Source: Tropicimonas sediminicola (lineage in GTDB: Bacteria > Pseudomonadota > Alphaproteobacteria > Rhodobacterales > Rhodobacteraceae). Taken from it: 64,000 nucleotides of DNA. Position numbers and translations under genes: made by a program. Numbering within the stretch: the stretch's first letter is position 1; every line of letters starts with the position of its first letter. Shown piece by piece: positions 62,578 to 64,000 of this stretch. Location: assembly GCF_900188335.1 (NCBI RefSeq), contig NZ_FZOY01000002.1, positions 496,001-560,000 of the forward strand, read 5' to 3'. The notes under the pieces are model-generated. The model saw only the letters and a list, made by a program, of their open reading frames with translations, was not told where the DNA came from and ran no database searches.

Positions 62578-63084
62578 ATGACCGACAGTTTCGCCCCCGG
62601 ACCGGGCCGCGAGCGCGAATACCGCACCGCTCTTGGCGCCTTCGCCACGGGGGTCACCGTCGTCACCTGCCGCGATGCCGACGGGCCACTCGGCTTCACC
62701 GCTAACAGCTTCACCAGCGTCTCGCTCGACCCGCCGCTGGTGCTGTGGTCGCCGGCCATCACCTCGCCCCGCCACGACGCCTTCGTCGCGGCGCATGATT
62801 TCGCGATCCATGTGCTGGAAGCCCGCCAGCTCGACCTGTCGGAGCGTTTCGCCGCCGAGGCGCGCAATTTCGACGGTATCGACTGGCGCGAGGACGCCCG
62901 CGGCGTGCCCGAGATCGCCGGTTGCCTGACCCGGCTGGAGTGCCGGCATTTCGCCGCCCATGGCGCGGGGGACCATACCGTGGTGATCGGCCAGGTGGAC
63001 CGGGTCACCCATACGCCGGGCTCGCCACTCGTCTTCGCGCTCGGCTCCTACGGGCGCTTCTCCCCCAGCCATCCGGGTGACTGA
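62578..63084 (+). CDS. Flavin reductase-like FMN-binding protein
   Basis: A 168-residue split-barrel flavin reductase, the reductase component that supplies reduced FMN or FAD to two-component monooxygenases. Family blocks are YRTALGAFATGVTVVTCRD, GFTANSFTSVSLDPPLVLWS and HTVVIGQVDRV. GGAAGGACC precedes the ATG. No cognate monooxygenase is in the window, so it may be encoded further on. Confidence 0.88.
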   Translation: MTDSFAPGPGREREYRTALGAFATGVTVVTCRDADGPLGFTANSFTSVSLDPPLVLWSPAITSPRHDAFVAAHDFAIHVLEARQLDLSERFAAEARNFDGIDWREDARGVPEIAGCLTRLECRHFAAHGAGDHTVVIGQVDRVTHTPGSPLVFALGSYGRFSPSHPGD

Positions 63085-63153
63085 GGGGCAGCCGATTTCC
63101 GCCCGGCAAACAGGCACTTGCATACCGGCATCGGCTGGCGGATTGTGCCGCTC

Positions 63154-63975
63154 ATGGACCTGCCGCCGACAGACCCAGTCGCCCCCCTCATCCGATCGCT
63201 GCTTGCCGAAGGGCGGCCGCGGGTCTGGTCGATCATTGTCACGGTTCTGGGCGATGCGGTGGAGCCGCATGGCGGCTGGATCGCCTCCGCGCGGCTGTCC
63301 GAACTGCTCGAACGCGTGGGCATCGCGCCCGGCGCAATGCGGGCGGCGCTGTCGCGACTGGCCGCCGACGGGTGGCTGGAACGCGAGCGGGAGGGCCGGG
63401 CCAGTTTTCACCGCCTGAGCCGCGACCGGTTGAGCGAATACCGCAAGGCCGCGCGTGCGATATATGCCGCGCCCAGAGCGGGCGACATGCAGGACTGGGT
63501 TCTGACGATCGGGGTGGCGCCCGATGCGCGCGGCGGGTTGCTGCTCGCGCCGGGCACGGTGCTCTGGCCGGCCGAGGCCGCCCCGAAGAAGGGGGCCGGG
63601 CTCCGCATCACCGGCAAGCTCGACCTCTCGGGCAGCATCCCGCTTCCACGACAGCACCTCGACGCCCGCCGCCGGATGCGCAGCGACCTCGCCGCTCTCG
63701 ACGCTTTCCCCGCCGACCTCGCCCCGCTCGACGCCATGGCGGCGCGACTGCTGCTCCTGCACCGCTGGCGGCGGCTGGTGCTGAAGTTCCCGGATCTGCC
63801 CGCCGGGGTCGACCCGACCGGCGACACCGACCTGCGCCGGATGGTGGCCGTGCACTACCGCCGCTTGCTGCCCGCCTCGGAGCGCTGGCTGGCGGAGGCC
63901 GGCCCGGGGTTCGACGCCCTGCCCCCCGCCGCGACCGGCGCCGAGCCCTTCACCCGCTTCACGCAGCCTGCCTGA
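63154..63975 (+). CDS. PaaX-family transcriptional regulator
   Basis: A 273-residue PaaX-like regulator. The N-terminal winged helix reads ARLSELLERVGIAPGAMRAA with LSRLAADGWLERERE, followed by the PaaX C-terminal ligand-binding domain. Members repress phenylacetate or related aromatic degradation operons. ATG 63154 is chosen; a TTG at 63118 is possible. It lies 69 bases after the flavin reductase, in the same direction, and may control this cluster. Confidence 0.85.
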   Translation: MDLPPTDPVAPLIRSLLAEGRPRVWSIIVTVLGDAVEPHGGWIASARLSELLERVGIAPGAMRAALSRLAADGWLEREREGRASFHRLSRDRLSEYRKAARAIYAAPRAGDMQDWVLTIGVAPDARGGLLLAPGTVLWPAEAAPKKGAGLRITGKLDLSGSIPLPRQHLDARRRMRSDLAALDAFPADLAPLDAMAARLLLLHRWRRLVLKFPDLPAGVDPTGDTDLRRMVAVHYRRLLPASERWLAEAGPGFDALPPAATGAEPFTRFTQPA

Positions 63976-64000
63976 ATTCACGGCAGCGGGCGCCCGGGCG

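Noticed and set aside
1-64000. CRISPR arrays, tRNA or rRNA genes, insertion sequences and prophage genes
   Set aside because: No regularly spaced repeats, cloverleaf-like sequences, transposase motifs or terminal inverted repeats were seen by reading. A tRNAscan or IS search would be decisive.

Overview
The window is GC-rich, densely coding chromosomal DNA from an alphaproteobacterium, most likely a member of the Rhodobacterales (Roseobacter, Rhodovulum or Paracoccus relatives). This placement is an inference from the Paracoccus-type sox order (soxRS/VW/XYZABCD), the bifunctional MaoC-Pta protein, the DUF1045/phnN/phnM set and a short terminator-like repeat around convergent gene ends that I associate with this order. 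I see no rRNA, tRNA, CRISPR array, insertion sequence or phage gene. No gap between genes exceeds 300 bases.

Layout. 1-4463: the 3' part of a periplasmic nitrate reductase operon, napA(partial)-G-H-B-C. 4477-7601 (minus): a small periplasmic pterin-fold protein and a TorS-like hybrid histidine kinase. 7744-19603: an exopolysaccharide (EPS) locus with a fused initiating transferase, a LuxR-type response regulator, a Wzz-like protein, a Wzy-like polymerase, a sulfotransferase, three glycosyltransferases, a Wzx flippase and a Wza-like export lipoprotein. 19693-26132: a LysR regulator followed by a putrescine-type ABC transporter and an aminobutyraldehyde dehydrogenase (ydcSTUV-patD type). 26240-32791: a LacI regulator, a glucose/mannose-type ABC transporter (gtsABCD type) and an aldose 1-epimerase-like protein. 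32881-39054: cysG with an upstream micro-ORF and several poorly characterised genes, including a GT-A-like protein, an RTX protein and an APH/kinase fusion. 39055-50050: a thiosulfate oxidation island, with soxV-W-X-Y-Z-A-B-C-D and a DUF302 gene on minus, soxS-soxR divergent, and a YeeE/YedE (TsuA-like) transporter. 50112-54327: an aldo/keto reductase, a bestrophin-like membrane protein, MaoC-Pta and a small secreted protein. 54367-59715: phosphonate (C-P lyase) accessory genes phnM, DUF1045 and phnN, a CorA channel, a 48-residue micro-protein and a PhnM paralogue that has lost its metal-binding signature. 59841-63975: a ThDP enzyme, an aldo/keto reductase, a flavin reductase and a PaaX-like regulator.

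The most interesting signal is an 18-bp dyad, CCTATCC-N4-GGATAGG. Exact or near-exact copies occur at 7678-7703, 10057-10074 and 18259-18276, with degenerate or half copies at 9307-9324, 10097-10103 and 18277-18294. These lie in front of every transcription unit of the EPS locus, including the sensor operon. With the LuxR-type regulator in the middle of the locus and the phosphorelay kinase at its edge, this looks like a self-contained, uncharacterised control circuit for a possibly sulfated EPS. Also notable are a WecG/WbaP fusion that may perform the first two steps of repeat-unit assembly, ATTC-N8-GAAT-type SoxR operators, an intrinsic terminator inside the sox operon, and the PhnM pseudoenzyme.
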